DNA of 64,000 bases. Origin: Hoplostethus atlanticus. Its lineage: Eukaryota > Chordata > Actinopteri > Trachichthyiformes > Trachichthyidae. Below are positions 50,478 to 64,000 of this stretch, piece by piece. The translations under genes were made by a program, and so were the position numbers. The notes under the pieces are model-generated. The model made no database searches. It was not told where the DNA came from and saw only the letters and a list, made by a program, of their open reading frames with translations. Numbering within the stretch: position 1 is the first letter of the stretch; each line of letters starts with the position of its first letter. The stretch spans positions 3,588,501 to 3,652,500 of the forward strand of contig JAXDDX010000024.1 in the NCBI GenBank assembly GCA_034670405.1. Reading direction: 5' to 3'.

Positions 50478-50505
50478 AGTGCGCACGCGCGCACGTGTGT
50501 GTGTC
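50277..50505. repeat. (CA)n then (GT)n microsatellites
   Basis: CA (50277-50343) and GT (50443-50503) arrays lie 100 bp apart in opposite sense and could pair as a large hairpin. Confidence 0.85.
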
Positions 50506-50774
50506 TTTTTGCTGGGAAAGAAAAGAATACAGTAGTAGCCCTTGTAACCCAGCCCTGCCCTCCACCCCCAGCCCCTCTCTCTGTCAGTGGCCGTGTGTAG
50601 TGTGTAATAGGCACTGACAGTCGCTGTGCAGGTCAGTAACCCTGTGGCCCTGTCTAATTGAGGCTAAGGATCCCGGCTTGTCCTGCCATCTATAATTAAC
50701 TACATCATCTGCAGCCGTATGAAAGATTCAGCTGGACTGGGAGTGGTCGACATATGATCCTGCTGTTGGTGTTC

Positions 50775-50777
<3 letters not shown>

Positions 50778-50821
<44 letters not shown>

Positions 50822-50930
50822 GTCAATCCACTGGAGTCACATTCAATATGAAGAATCTTTTGATTTACCCAACAGGTAGAATAATGATAAATATGAATAC
50901 AATATTAATATTATTGAATAATATAAGTTG

Positions 50931-50963
<33 letters not shown>
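50778..50963. repeat. (GT)n and (TATC)n microsatellites
   Basis: GT (50778-50819) and TATC (50933-50963) arrays. Confidence 0.9.
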
Positions 50964-51359
50964 AGACTAAATATAGACATATAAATATGTCTTTTTGCAA
51001 ATTTGCAAAACATTATTGTATGCATTTAAGCCCAAAAAATATTTGCATGCATATAATGTGAACAGAGTTTGTAGACGATGTTGTTGTAGACAGACAGACA
51101 CAGGAACCCACCGCTAAAGGCTGCTTGTAAAGAGAGCCAATGAGGATATGTGTAAGGAACAACAGTAAATCCCCACGTATCCTTCCTACCTTCCCCATTT
51201 CTCCCTTTATCCCCCTCCCCAGCTTGATCTTTGGCGTGGCAGAACCTTGAAGTGCACTCTGCCCCTTCAAACACCTTGGCTCTGCCTTCCCCTGCTCTCT
51301 CCCCCCTCCTCACTCGGCTCTCCCTGCTCGCCCCACTCCACTCAGCTCCTCTCTTTCCT

Positions 51360-51480
51360 GTCGATGCCTTTGAAATGCGGCTTTCAAAAATGCTGCTTTT
51401 TGAATTAATGAATCATTTTCGCCAGGTGTCGTTGGGGGAGGAGGGGGGGGAAAAAGGGGGAAGGTCGAAGGGAGGGAGTG
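51360..51480. promoter_or_regulatory. Candidate conserved non-coding element
   Basis: It contains TTTGAATTAATGAATCATTTTCG with several homeodomain cores and CAGGTGTC, followed by a G-rich run. Candidate only. Confidence 0.25.
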
Positions 51481-52864
51481 GAGGGGCTAATAAATACAGA
51501 GTGGAGAGAGTCTCGCCACACCTCCCCCTCGCCTTTCCCTTCCTCCCACAGCCCTCCACCCCCAGCCTTAGATGAAAGGCCTGGCTCGTTCCTGTACCTT
51601 TAATTTAGAGCTGAAAAGGAAAACGAGAGCGGGGGGTGCGAAACACGCTTATGAATATGGAGAAAATTGAATGAGAATCGTCCCTTTGAATAAATCCGTC
51701 TGAACATCCTCAGGCCTTGGTGGAAGGAAGGTCGCAGGAGAGCCTTGGATACACAGATGGAGAGGAGTGTGATGGACCTGTGAGCATGGGTGTGTGCGTG
51801 CATGTATGTGCGTCCTTGTTATGCAGAAGTTTAGAGATGCGGCACTGCAGCCTTGGGAAGTTCGTTCACAGCAAATGGTAAGACAGGTGCTCCGTGATGC
51901 TGCAGGGAGGGAAGAAAAAAAAAGAAATATACATGACATTAGAAAAATAAACACTTTAACACAAAAAACAATACAAATATAATAGAAACAACAGGAGGGT
52001 TATATGAGTGGGAGTATAGGGGAGAGTATGGATTCCTTGCATGTTTACCTATACAGCTGTTATTTGTAATGGTGGGTACAATTAGTCTTTTTACGCCAAA
52101 GAGATGTGACCTTTGTGAAGAGGGTTGAATGAGCTATTTTAGGCCTCATTACCTTGGTGCCCATCACACTCCTTGGGTGCTGCAAACCTGCGGTCTGCGG
52201 TGTCCATCAAGCTAATGAGGTGTTGATCTGTTCACTTAAAGCCAGTAACGTCCAGTCCAACTCCTGTAAGACACGTAGGTTGCAGACTTTTGTGTTCATC
52301 AACTCAACGAGCACCTGGGCTTCGGTTACCGCTGCTGATTTTCTTGTTTACTTGGTCTGGTTTTACAAGACCAGGCTATCTAAGCAGCTCGCTTCAGCAC
52401 ACTCTTGGATTAAAAAAAAGCTGAACGAGCAAAAATAACCAAGTGAATATAAATGGAGAGGCACAGGAGAGGGAGAGATGGATGGAGAGGGTTGGAGAGA
52501 GAGAGAGAGTGAGCGAGAGAGAGATGGAAGGTGGGAAGACAGAGGCAGAGCAGATTGATTGTTAGGCCTATCATTTTGAGATTGTCCCTCCCCAGTTCCT
52601 TGTCTATTGTGAGAGTGAGGCAGTGGATCTACTGACTGACGCTCATGAGTTAAACGCTAATGGAAGGCAGTAAAGGTTTAGACGTGAGTACTGAGAGCCC
52701 AGTCTGAATGGCGCTTGGCCTTGGACTGAGAATGCCACAATAGAAGGAGCTAAAAGCTGTATGTATATTCTTGGTGCTAGCACTTATATGGGTGCTCTAG
52801 TGTGTGGACAGAGAATGAGAGACAGACTCTGTTCATGTATACATACATGTGTTTGTGTGTGAGC

Positions 52865-52865
52865 A

Positions 52866-52920
<55 letters not shown>

Positions 52921-52944
52921 AGAGAAAGAGAGAGAGAAAGAGAA
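52865..52944. repeat. Compound (GT)n(GA)n microsatellite
   Basis: GT passes directly into GA, as at 13022-13136. Confidence 0.9.
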
Positions 52945-54959
52945 TGAGAATTTATTGTATTTGGTGGAACAAAACACATAAAATCCCAGTGTAAATGCAC
53001 CCAAGATGCATTGAAGTTTCCACTTGCCCAAGTCAGTCAGAGATGCATTTGGCCACAATAACAACGAAGTGCAAATGCAATTGCATCTGCTTACTATACC
53101 ATAGACTGAAGAAACTAATGGACAAAGTGAATGTAACGTGTTGACTTTCTACTGGCCTGTTTGAAGCCTGGGGATTTCTGGACACCAACATGTTGCGATT
53201 TTGGAGCCAGAGTATGAGTAGTAGAGTAAAAGGGTGGAGTAGATGGATTGAAGATGAAGCCAGTAACTGCAGGAAAAGCCAACCCATGATCACATGGTCA
53301 TAAAGCATGTCTGCATGTTGCCCGGCTCTGTGGCTGCTGCTAGCGAGAACAGGATTATGCAGGTACTCCTCTTATACGCACTGAACTTAATGCAAATATT
53401 CCCAATGGCATAATTTGTTTAAAAAAACATTAGGAGAAATGAAATTAGGTATTACAATTTTAAATTGTTGTAGAAAAAATATTGACTTTATATTTCTAGT
53501 TAGAAAATGGGCCTCAATGACTTGTACTGAGGTAGATGGATTTTCAAGTTGTTTCACACATTGACTACACATTGACTTCAGAAGCCAAGGACAGTTTAGG
53601 CCCTTTGGCACACATTCAGTCACACACATGGAAATAAGCAGTTGCTCACAGATCCAACAAGAAGGGGGCACGCAAAGCAAATAGATGGCAGGCTCCTCGG
53701 ATAAAGTCGGAAGTTGAAAATAATAACTTGTGTCTGCTGAAATTTGGTCTGATGAAACTATTAATAGTAATCAGCTCCATAAAGCTGCCTTCTTGTCAGC
53801 TGTTGGCTCCAGTGAATCTGCAGTCTAAGATGACTTTTACTGTTTGCTACTCATATCAACCCCGAGGGCTTTCCGCGTCTCTAAAGGATGTCAATATTAC
53901 AAGGTAAAGTGATGTGCATGGCAAATCAGCATGTAAGATAAATGTAATCCAGCTAATCATATCTACTGTAGACACAAATCTGGAGACATGATCATTGCAG
54001 GTGTAAAGGGGGCCTATGAAGTTAGCATAGCAAACTACCGTATAGCCCACTGAAGCAGTTGCATGTATCTTCACTGTATGGAGTAAAAAATGAGGTGAAA
54101 ACCAGTTGAAAATAACTAATAGCTATTGCCTAAACTTCACCTTCCTATATAAAATCCAATTCTTAACTAAAATGCCCTTTACCTAAACTTAATCCTGTCT
54201 TTAACTGCTCCCTCTTCTTGCCTAGACTGAAAGACTGACATTTTTTACTTTTTAGCATTGTGAGCACAGAATGAAATAAAACTACCTGGGCTTACTTTGC
54301 TGTGTTTGTATAAATGGATGATCTGTAGACTAAGGTCTTAAAATGAAGTGAGTGATGGCACTACAATTCCACAGAGGAGCCAATATTGGTATTGCACCTT
54401 TCATGAACTCCAGAAGTTTGCGCAATAAAAAGTGAAAATATTCCACCAAGGTTAGATATCATCTTGTTTTAAATGCTACATAATAACCAGCTAGCATAGT
54501 CCTTTTTTAAATAAGACAGTTAGCTATTGCAAATGTCTTTCTCAAAACATTATGTTAGGTTTAAACTCACAGCCTCATGCAAAATCTGAGGTAATATGGA
54601 AAATGTCATATTCTGACTTTCTGAGTGAAATCTTGCTGGGATCGTGGTTTAATTGTAGTTGAGGGAAATGTCCCTGACTGTACCAATGTCTTATGACCCA
54701 CACACACATGCACGCACACACCTCCAGCACTACACAGTCCACAGAGGCTACGTGGAGAGGAGGTAGGGTTCAAGTACCGTCAGGCTAATTAGTTTTCCAG
54801 CAGACCATAACTGAGACCGTTCTAGCACCATGTTTCTAGCTGTGGGTTCAGGGCCTTGGCCCTCCTCTCCTTCTTCGCTCATTCTGCTCAGTTCTTACAG
54901 ATTTAAAGGGTTTAATACTCCTTGGTTATATAGGCTGATAGACAAGCGTGAAAACACAG

Positions 54960-54962
54960 GCG

Positions 54963-55024
<62 letters not shown>
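54960..55024. repeat. (CG)n(CA)n microsatellite
   Basis: A short CGCGCG run leads into about 24 CA units; alternating purine-pyrimidine throughout. Confidence 0.9.
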
Positions 55025-57179
55025 TTGTTAATCCAGTTGTTATCCCTATGGTTGTTGCTAAAGATTTATATTGATTTCTCCTACCTACCCCCTCCTCCCG
55101 CCATTTAGTCACAACTATGTTGAAGGACATAAAAAAAAGGACATTGCAGTCTATACACCAAGTCATAATCAAATAAAAGCACTGACAAGGACACAAGAGT
55201 ACTGAAACCAATTTCTCTTTCGTGTAGGCACAAAATCAAGGCAAGCATTCAATTGCATTAAATTCCAGGGACAGTGTATAAAGGGTACAAATGGATATGG
55301 GTTATAGATAAGCATTTGATCTCATGTAGAGAGCTTGCACCACACGTGCATGCACACACAGACACACACACTCTCCCAAAAGTGACAAGGCTCTGAGTGG
55401 AACCAGAATGGCCTTGATTTCAGATGAGCAGAGAATTGTTTACATTTATTTATTTTTTTAAATGGAGAGGTTTGTCACAAGGCCACACACCTCTCCCTGC
55501 TGTGCTAATTACAACCTGATTAGCCAGGAAGGACTCAGATGCTGCAAACTCCTTCAGTGAGGGACATCTGTGGCTGACATCCAGCCTCAGTGACTAATGA
55601 ACAAACACAAGGGTTTTTCTCAGATTCATTATCGTCACATTGAATGAATTCCAGGTTCTTTTGGTTGTCGTTCTCAGCATATTATCTTTCCATCAGCCTG
55701 TCAATCACCTCAGCTTGCAAACAAATCCCTATCTGCCCACATAGATACACATAAACACAAACGCACACAGACACAGATACAACCAAACACACAGTCACCC
55801 ACATGCGCACAAACACACACACACATGTGTATGTGTGCGCATGCACACAAACACATGCACACACCCACAGAAAATCAGATCAGCTAATTAAGATGTGATG
55901 GGTGAGTGGGGAGTTAACTAAAACAGGGCCGGACAGATGTCTCACTCTGGTGACTTCAAAAGGGAACTAAAGAACACAGGACCATGTAATGTGATTTAGA
56001 TATAATGCTTCCAGGTCAGGGGTGAGGGCTAGACTGCTGGGCAGTGGGAGAGCAGCTGACAAGCGTGTAACTAACCATGACGGATGGGAATTCAATGGAC
56101 TGCCTACTCTAGACACTTGGAGCTGCACAGGCACAAATCACATGACTGAACACCTTATGGGCCAGATTAAACATCCATCCACATACAGTATAACAGTGAT
56201 GACATATTGACTGATGAGGAAAAAGATGGTTTACTTTACTGTTCTTCTCTATAAACAAATTAGAAGCACATGCAGAACATATAATCTTGGAGATACTTGG
56301 CTTGAAAATGTCAATGGACAGCATTCAAAATCTGTAGCAGCAATGAGACAGTTTCCACTGCGACTTGAACACTGAACTCCAGTGCTGGTGTGTTTGAGGC
56401 ACGTATAAGTTGCAAGAAAATCTGACTGATGTTTTGATCAGTATGTACAAGCAAACACCTCTCCCTTTACAGTATATACTTAAATACATATGTTTCACAA
56501 AGGTTATAGTGATAGATCTGTCTGATTATTTTCAGACGAGCAATAAAACCTTTTCCACTGGAGCAACGGACATGATACAATTGTTAATTCTCGCAAGCTG
56601 CCACTATCTGAAGCTCTCTCTGATAAAATGTTTTGGGAATTTGAAAGACAAAGACATTTTTGAAACTCCAGAGAACTCAGAGGGTGAATGCAAAAGGGGG
56701 TGGGGAGCAGAGATGAGCTATAAAAATACAGGGAAAAAAAGAGAGTGCAGACATGAGTAAGGAAGAGGTGAAGGAAGGAATCAAGACAATGAAGGGTTTA
56801 AACATTTTACCTATTATGCTCTCACCTCTCCATACCCTCAGAGAGAAATTACAGGAGAAATTAGCAAAGCAATTATCACTTTTAATTGGACTAATTCTTC
56901 TGGTCTTGTCACAGCTGCATCCAGAGGAACACTTTTAAACCTCTGCATACGTCTTTTTCACCCCTTCACAAACGCTATTATTAATTTCATGATTTTCTGT
57001 CGACCTCTTTTCAGCCTCTGACACCTGAGTCACCGAAGGGAAACTGCTGTCAGCTTCCCTCCAGATTATTATCTTCCCTCAGTATCTCTCCATCTTTCTC
57101 TCATGCAGGCAGTCCCCTCTGCCTGCTCTCTCCATCACTTTCTCATCTCTCCTTCTCGATGGAACAAAATAATAGTGGA

Positions 57180-57420
57180 GTCAGAGAGGAAAATGGCTGC
57201 AATCAACAACAGAGCTCCAATCTTGTGTAAGCAAACTCTTGGACAAACAGGGCTGTCATTGCAATTACATTGCCTCTTATGTTTGACTTGTTTAGAGAAA
57301 GTTAAATTGACTCAATCTGCCCATTGTATTTCCACATATGTCATTGGAGTTATTAATTCAATTTGTCTGCTTCAGCTGATTTACCAAAAGACTTACACAA
57401 ATTATGACACTGTAAACTAA
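57180..57420. promoter_or_regulatory. Candidate conserved non-coding element
   Basis: Repeat-free sequence with GCAATTACATTGCC, AGTTATTAATTCAATTTG and TTAAATTGACTC. Candidate enhancer only. Confidence 0.25.
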
Positions 57421-57957
57421 AGATTTTAGATGAAAATGACAATCCTCTTGTTTAATTGGAACAAATTGATTGCTGACAAGAAAGAAATGTCCCTTCCTCC
57501 GCAGTGTCAGGAGAACATCACCTTGTGTGCGATCAGTCTCTCTCAACATTATTAGCTCAGCGATTCATTGATTAGATTGATCCACGACTGTTTGACTTGA
57601 GATGGATTTAAAATGTTTTTTTCAAGAGAGAAGGAGAGGCGGGAGCATCTGTTACCCCTGATAGCTTTGACTTATTTGACTTATCCTGACACAGAAAGAT
57701 GGGTGTCTGCTTTGAAGCACCGCAGATCTCTTACAATACGTTAGCCAGGCCCAGAGCAGTGATTCCCGCTGGGGCCAGTCACAGAATGCCCTGCCCTGAT
57801 GGGCTGATGGGAATCAGAGGAAATCAATAAGCAATGATAGACTTCTGCTGTCCACTCAGCTAATCCTGTTAGTGATAGCTGTGGATTTAATCGAATGGTT
57901 GCACACACTACAGACACTCAGACACAGAGACAAGAGTATGTGCACACATGAGCAACA

Positions 57958-57961
57958 CGCA

Positions 57962-58041
<80 letters not shown>
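57958..58041. repeat. Long (CA)n microsatellite
   Basis: About 38 uninterrupted CA units, one of the longest pure arrays in the window. Confidence 0.95.
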
Positions 58042-58847
58042 ACCTACTACACTTGACCCCTATAACATTCTTATGGATAAGATCTGTGGCTCTCCTACAC
58101 ACTCTCTCCGCTGTCATTTTGTTGAGACAAGCAGCAATTTTGTTGAGACAGTTCATTCAGAATCAGTCAATTTATTCAAGCCTTTGCTCAGAGTCCAGGT
58201 TGGACTGGATTGTGAGAACATTTTCATTGGAGCTGAAGACGCAGAATAAAGACACATTTTGTCCCTATGATCATTCGATAAAGGATCTCTTCTTTGATAT
58301 GGAGATCAGTACAATGCATGGCAGAGTATGGGGAGCTGAGCAGAATTGGACTTCCTTTGAAAAAGAAGATCTTTGTACATAGCGTATACATATCAAAGTG
58401 ACATAAACCCTGATAACTACTCTCAATACATGAACCATACATATGTTGCAAAGTACTTCTGGGTTAATATTTTGACCCCCATGAATGAAAAGACATTATA
58501 AAAGTAGACCCCCGATGGCACATGTTTAAAGGTACATTAAGAGAGCACATCAATTCCAGATGACATAATCCCCAGCCCTCTCTTCAATCGCGCTCTCTCT
58601 CCCTTAATCTCTCCGTTCCTTAACCCTCATCTTCTAAGAGGCTGAAAGCTCCCTTCATCTTCTCCTGAGGCTACAAGGGAAACCACAAGCTGCCTGGGGA
58701 GCGAGGAGAAGAGGTATTACCAAAGTTTGATTCAATTAACTGTGATGCAGATTTTTTTTTTAGCCTTTTTTTTTTTTAGTCTCTATCTGCCTATATGGTG
58801 TCCTTGAAAATTTGTTGAACTCGGTATATGAGTGGTTGTGTGTATGC

Positions 58848-58872
58848 ATGTGTGTGTGTGTGTGTGTGTGCA
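58848..58872. repeat. (GT)n microsatellite
   Basis: About 12 GT units. Confidence 0.8.
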
Positions 58873-61069
58873 TCTGCTTTCAATGAATGACTCTGTTAGC
58901 AGTCTGCGTTATTAGTAGGATCCACGACTTGGGATCCTGATTTGCATAGGTGACTATGGTAATGCTAGCTATTAAAAAGCTAGAGTGTAACGCCCCCCCA
59001 GCCCCCATCCACCCCCCCAACCCTCTGTAACCACCTCCAGCCTTGCCCAGCCCTCCTCAAAGAAACAGCATCCCCAGTAGAAGCACTTTAATTACAATGT
59101 TTCTACATCCAAATAACAAGAGGTTTACATAACTCCCGCATGAGCTACTCCTTATTCAGAAACTATTCTTGCTATCCCTCTCTCCCCCTCCAATACAAGT
59201 GGTGCACAACCACGTGTGAGCTCCCACAATACACTGCAACTATGTGCCTGTGTGTCTGGGCCTCGTCCTATGGGTTAAAGTGAAATCAAGAAAAGTTCAC
59301 CCTGGCAGACCTTACTTCCAATTTACCATTTACTTCCCATATGAAGTCCATATGATTAAACTACATCTATCTGAGGCTAATTAATCATTTCTATTGTGTC
59401 TAATATTGTCATAAGAAAGGTGCTTAGTAGACACTCTAATTCATACAATACCTCTCGCCTGGTTTGATCGGTACAATGTGCCAACAGTAGCAAGAAATAG
59501 TATCTAGCACTTCTGAGAGTGTTAATTAAATTCAATATGGACATTTGCCATGACAATGTATACAAAGATGATAGTACAAAAGAAATTAACTTGAAATATA
59601 TTTATGTTGGCATCAAAGCCAATGAACCTTTTCAATCAAATATCTACCAAAAAGAAAATATCTACCAAAAGATGTTCACAACATACCATCAGTAACAATC
59701 AAGGGCACTTCACAAATGAATGATCATTTTTCCTCGAGAACCCACGTGTACTGTATAAATGTTTAACAAAAGGTGTAATATTTTCATTCCTCCTGCATTC
59801 ACTTCATCACCAAACCTTTTTTCCCCCCTCACAGAATTTTGCAGAATCTCCATATATCACATTTGATCCTAATTTATCCAAAAAAAATGGCCACCGTATG
59901 GAAATTGTGCAATTTTATTACTTCTGGCTATTCAATGTCTGAACCAATGGCATTGTCCTGCTTCTCCTTCATTGACCCCGTCCTGCCTCCTCCCATCTGC
60001 TCCAACAAGGTGATGTTTATCTCCACCAGGAGGAAATTAAAGCCTTGCTTCATGAGCTGGAGATATGCAAATCATATACAGTGCAAATAGATTGCAGAGC
60101 AGCACAGTGGGCAGTGTGTGTGTTGGGCCACCCATTGAGGCCCATTGGTCTGAAATCCAAATCAAGACCCATTGAATTACAAGAGACACATATGGTTTCC
60201 CCAAAATCATGGCAAGTTTAGAATATTAAGTCAAATAAATCACTTGAAGGATAAAGAATTAATGGCAGACATAAAAAAACAAACAACAGATGATTTATCC
60301 TTCAGGTTAGATATGGTTTAATAACTCGTACGGCCGATCTGCTCAACCACAGGTGAACGCTTATCTGAAGCTTTGACACAGCCGGCATGGAAATAAGTTT
60401 CTCCGATGTCACCAGTACATGGGATGTGTATTTTCTTGAACACACAAAATTGGAAAGTAATAGTGGTCATGCAAAGTACCTTGCTTTTGTGGAGTATGTA
60501 ATTTTGATATGCATTAGTGTTATTGTCAGGCAGGGTATATAGGCTGTTGCCTGGTGTGATTGCAGGTCTGGCTTGTATTGTGGGAGGGAAGCGGACAGGA
60601 GAAGATAGTATTAAACCTGTCCTTGCCAACCCAATCTGTCTGCATGTTTCTCTTTATCATTCTGCAGTTTCTATCCACTTACACTATAATTAAGTTTCCT
60701 GACCCTTGCCTTGCAGCCTTAACTAGGCGTTGGGAAATATACAGCCACTGCAGATCTCTTAGCCTGATGCGCCCCCCCCCCCCCCCACACTCCTTTCCTC
60801 CCTCCCTCTGAAAATCTCTCTCTCGCTGTCTCTTTTTTTCTTTCTCTAAGTCTCTATGGCACTGTAATGGAATAAGAATTATTAATCGAGTAATTGTGTG
60901 GAACACATTAGCTTGCATTGAATTTCCCTCTCTCATTTTCGACGGTTGATTATCAGGCTATTGGACAAACTCTACTACCCCTCCCTTTACGTCTCTACCC
61001 CCCTCCACCCCACCCAAAACACATACACATGCCCACACACAGACAACTAATGAATCCACTGTGGCAGAT

Positions 61070-61175
61070 CACACAATCTCTCTCTCTCGCTCTCTCTCTT
61101 TCGTTCTCTTGCATGGACAGACACACATATACAAACTCTCACACACACACGCACTCACGTTCACACACACACACA
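61070..61175. repeat. (CT)n and (CA)n microsatellites
   Basis: A CT-rich run followed by interrupted CA. Confidence 0.8.
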
Positions 61176-61449
61176 TTGGGCTGAAGTGTGTGTTTGTCAT
61201 TACACCAGATACTTGATATGTGTGTAAGGTCTGATGATGTGGAAGAAAAGGCTCCAGGTGATGAAAGATTTTGTAATGTCCCTTTAACCTCCAACCTGTC
61301 TGATAAAAGAGCCCGGGGCACACAAAATAACCTCTGGCTCTAACACACGCAAACAAATGGCACCAAAATAGAATTCTGAATTGGTTGCCTAAAAATCCTC
61401 ACATCAAAGACAGGAGTACTGGCAAGGACAACAACAAAAAAAAAACCCC

Positions 61450-61760
61450 TCATCAATCATAATTAGGCTAATTAATTTCAATCAGCGTTGGATGTCTATC
61501 TAAATACAGTATGAAGTGACACCATGCAATGAACATCCTCCCTGCAGCGCACAGCCTCGGCCTGTACGTTCCCATAGTGCAACACACCCTCGTAGGATTA
61601 GAGCAGAAGAATAGGGGGATTATTATTTCATGACCTTTCAATCCGCTGCCTGTCAGGTTGAACTAAAGCCATATATGCTGCTGGAGGACTAATCTCCTTC
61701 TCCCTTTGTGTCCGCAAGGGATGTGTCATTTCTTTATCCCCTCTATCCAGATTTACTCCA
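61450..61760. promoter_or_regulatory. Candidate conserved non-coding element
   Basis: A cluster of homeodomain cores (CAATCATAATTAGGC, TAATTAATTTCAATC) is followed by unusually complex, repeat-free sequence for 250 bp. Candidate enhancer only. Confidence 0.3.
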
Positions 61761-61961
61761 TAAAATAAACTTCCTAGTCTGATCTGATAAGAAGCCATCT
61801 CCTTACCGGGATAAGGCTGTGGTGCCTCTGCTCCCTGCTTCCCCGTATCCGTATTTTTGGGGTGTCAGATAACTCAGACGGGGATGGGAACAGTCAGGAA
61901 ATGCCACTTTGTCTGTCTGGGAGCAGGTGACAACAAAACGACAGTGACTCTGATTAGAAAA

Positions 61962-61994
61962 CACCCCCCCCCCCCCCCTCCATACACATACATT

Positions 61995-62039
<45 letters not shown>

Positions 62040-62046
62040 TCTCTCT
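61962..62046. repeat. C run and (CA)n microsatellite
   Basis: A run of about 15 C, then about 20 CA units and a short CT run. Confidence 0.9.
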
Positions 62047-62543
62047 CTTTAAAACCACAAAATCACATATTATCAACACATTGCCAGGTTGTGTGTGTGA
62101 AACATAAATAAATTGATATGTAGGGGGAATTGCGGGCACATAAAGACTCACCGACTCACAGACCAATCACACTCACGTTGCTTATGTTATCGTCCCATCT
62201 TAATTACCGCTAAGTCATCACTGCTCCGGCTGTCAGTCATATCGAGCCCGACCCCATGATCTGCCAGACTGACCATCCTGTCTCACCGTTTAACCTGTGT
62301 CACTGTACTGTCCATATACTCACTGTCTCTCCTGTCTCTAATCCGTCTCTGTCCTCTCTCCATATGTTATTTCTTTTACATTATTTGCGCCACCTCTGCT
62401 CATTAATGATTAAGCTAGAGACCGCAGGGCTCAGACTCTTCAGCTAGACATAACCATTTTGTTTCAGGAGTTTTGATGCGCAAAATGTCTGCTTTTGTAT
62501 TTTTTTATCAAATGTACAATGTCATGTTGCCTAGAGGTCACAG

Positions 62544-62557
62544 CCTACAGGTGGCAG
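62544..62557 (+). promoter_or_regulatory. Weak CTCF-like site
   Basis: CCTACAGGTGGCAG matches the right half of the CTCF core (AGGTGGCA) exactly but differs in the left half. Orientation is opposite to the other two candidates. Confidence 0.25.
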
Positions 62558-64000
62558 AGATGAGTATCGATTACGTCAGCTATTTATGGACTGGTGAATT
62601 ACAGGTTTGCAAGAGCCATTATAGTCAATATGTGTACTGCAGTGAAAGTACTGATGTAAAAAACAAAATCATGTGGAAAAGCCGATGAACAGTATTTAGC
62701 CTTAGCCTGGGGAATGAAAAATATGAAGATGTGACATTTATTGCAAAAACTAGGCCTGTTGGATAATGCTTTATAAGGACTGTTGTTTTCTGTAAAGACG
62801 CAAGATAGCGAATCGATTTTTTCATCAGAAAATAAAAGATTACAACACCGTGTGTGACCAATCACAGACTACACAGAATAAGGACCAGTCCGTATAGTCG
62901 AAAGCACATAGCCTATCCTATTCAAGATATTACTGTTCTTCAAAACTGCAGACAAAAAAATGAAAAAGGAATAAAATTAAAGGTTATTTACTTGCAGAAG
63001 AAAATGCCACGCTTCGCAGCAATCAGCACAATAATTTTTAGAACGGATAAATTGCAGAAAACATATAGGGCAGAGGATTGGGGCTAAGGCAGAAACTATT
63101 TCTTAGTGGACCAGCATCAGTTTTAACAGATGCTCGCGGTGTAAGAGCTGGTGAAACCATGCAATGGGAGGAGATGGCGGAGATGTGATAAAAACTTCAA
63201 ATGTCGTGGGTTTGTTGAAGTGAAAATATATAGCCAATATAACAGTTAGGGGCATTGCAGAGACCAAACGAAAAATCACGAGTCCTATAATATTCCTGTA
63301 ATAATCATAGGGATTTATGCGGTACTAATAGTGAGTTTATTGAGAACTTTCTGGAATTTTTCTTTTATCGTCTATCTGGTATGACTGCAGTATTCCTATA
63401 AAGTTCGAGGATATTATAAACACGTTATAGTTTTGCTGCGATACTGTCCTTTTAAAATGTGTTGTAGGATTCCTAGGGGACATTGCAGATACTATATATA
63501 AGCACCCAAATTTACCAATTTAGCCAAAGGGTAAGTGTTGCTGTTCAATCAGGTTGTGTGACAGCCACTGAATTGTCCTCCTACTCCAGACCTCCCCGCC
63601 GGTCTGATCTCCGTTTGTCCCCACTGGCCACACTATAACCAAGCACCTATTCATCTCGTCCTTTTATTTAGTTTCTACTGTGTATCCTTCGCTCCTTCCC
63701 TACTTCCTTGCTCTGCCACACGGCATTATTGCTGGGATTGGCACTGCAGAACATTGCTACACAAGATCCCCATGCAGACAAGGTCAGTCTTTTTTTTTTT
63801 TTAAACACGGTGACACAATAGAAAAAGCAGGTGCATTTTTTGCAAACACTGGCTATATACGAGCACCTATTACCAAACGGCTTAAAATAAAGAAAAAACA
63901 AGTGAAGTGAGGGGGCATCAAATAACAGAATAAAAACTGTATCCGACAAAAAAAAAAACGTCTCGTTTAAAATGTCAGAGTTAGAGTGATAAGAATCTGA

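Larger units (their letters stand above)
45021..64000. other. Gene desert upstream of sox1, no gene seen
   Basis: No frame resembles a known protein; the longer ones cross CA/GT repeats. The region mixes microsatellites, purine tracts (47745-47835) and repeat-free ATTA-rich blocks listed separately. It fits the long regulatory flank expected around a SoxB1 gene. Confidence 0.45.

Noticed and set aside
52150-52440. 94-codon frame in complex sequence
   Set aside because: No domain, no splice context and no similarity I can recognise; it may be regulatory or an old repeat.
57908-58382. Frames of 82, 125 and 144 codons over the long CA array
   Set aside because: Poly Thr-His or Cys-Val translation of (CA)n on each strand; no flanking coding signal.

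Overview
The window reads as ray-finned fish (teleost) chromosomal DNA. It holds one complete gene, an intronless SoxB1 gene identical in type to vertebrate SOX1 (minus strand, 30473-31507). It also holds a short first coding exon that I read as atp11a (minus strand, 4814-4852). Everything else is non-coding: long gene-poor flanks, many (CA)n/(GA)n microsatellites and several decayed transposons. The teleost call rests on the Sox1 protein, the fish-style Tc1 elements with doubled terminal repeats, the tRNA-derived SINE and the microsatellite density. I cannot name the species.

Layout: 1-4813 is probably part of the first intron of atp11a, whose remaining exons would lie left of the window. 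The atp11a start exon and a GC-richer 5' region follow at about 4814-5350. From 5350 to 29860 is an intergenic stretch with microsatellites, a 145-bp fold-back (14200-14344), a 1.2-kb long-inverted-repeat element (18994-20172), a 3' LINE remnant (21712-22470) and a dead Tc1 copy (23955-25112). The sox1 3'UTR, CDS and promoter lie at about 29860-32000. From 32000 to 64000 is a gene desert upstream of sox1. It carries blocks that look like regulatory DNA, a 0.95-kb inverted-repeat transposon (39526-40471), and a second dead Tc1 copy whose terminal repeat is split by a SINE (43421-45020).

The order sox1 -> atp11a on the same strand matches the human 13q34 neighbourhood (SOX1 then ATP11A) and parallels the SOX3/ATP11C region on X. 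From memory of the zebrafish map this favours the sox1b copy, but I have not proved the paralogue. The surroundings fit a developmental transcription factor gene controlled by distant elements. The best non-gene signal is a 30-bp sequence with two E-boxes, present twice (28/30 identical, opposite orientation) about 10 kb apart upstream of sox1. I found no new enzyme system, CRISPR array, rRNA or tRNA gene.
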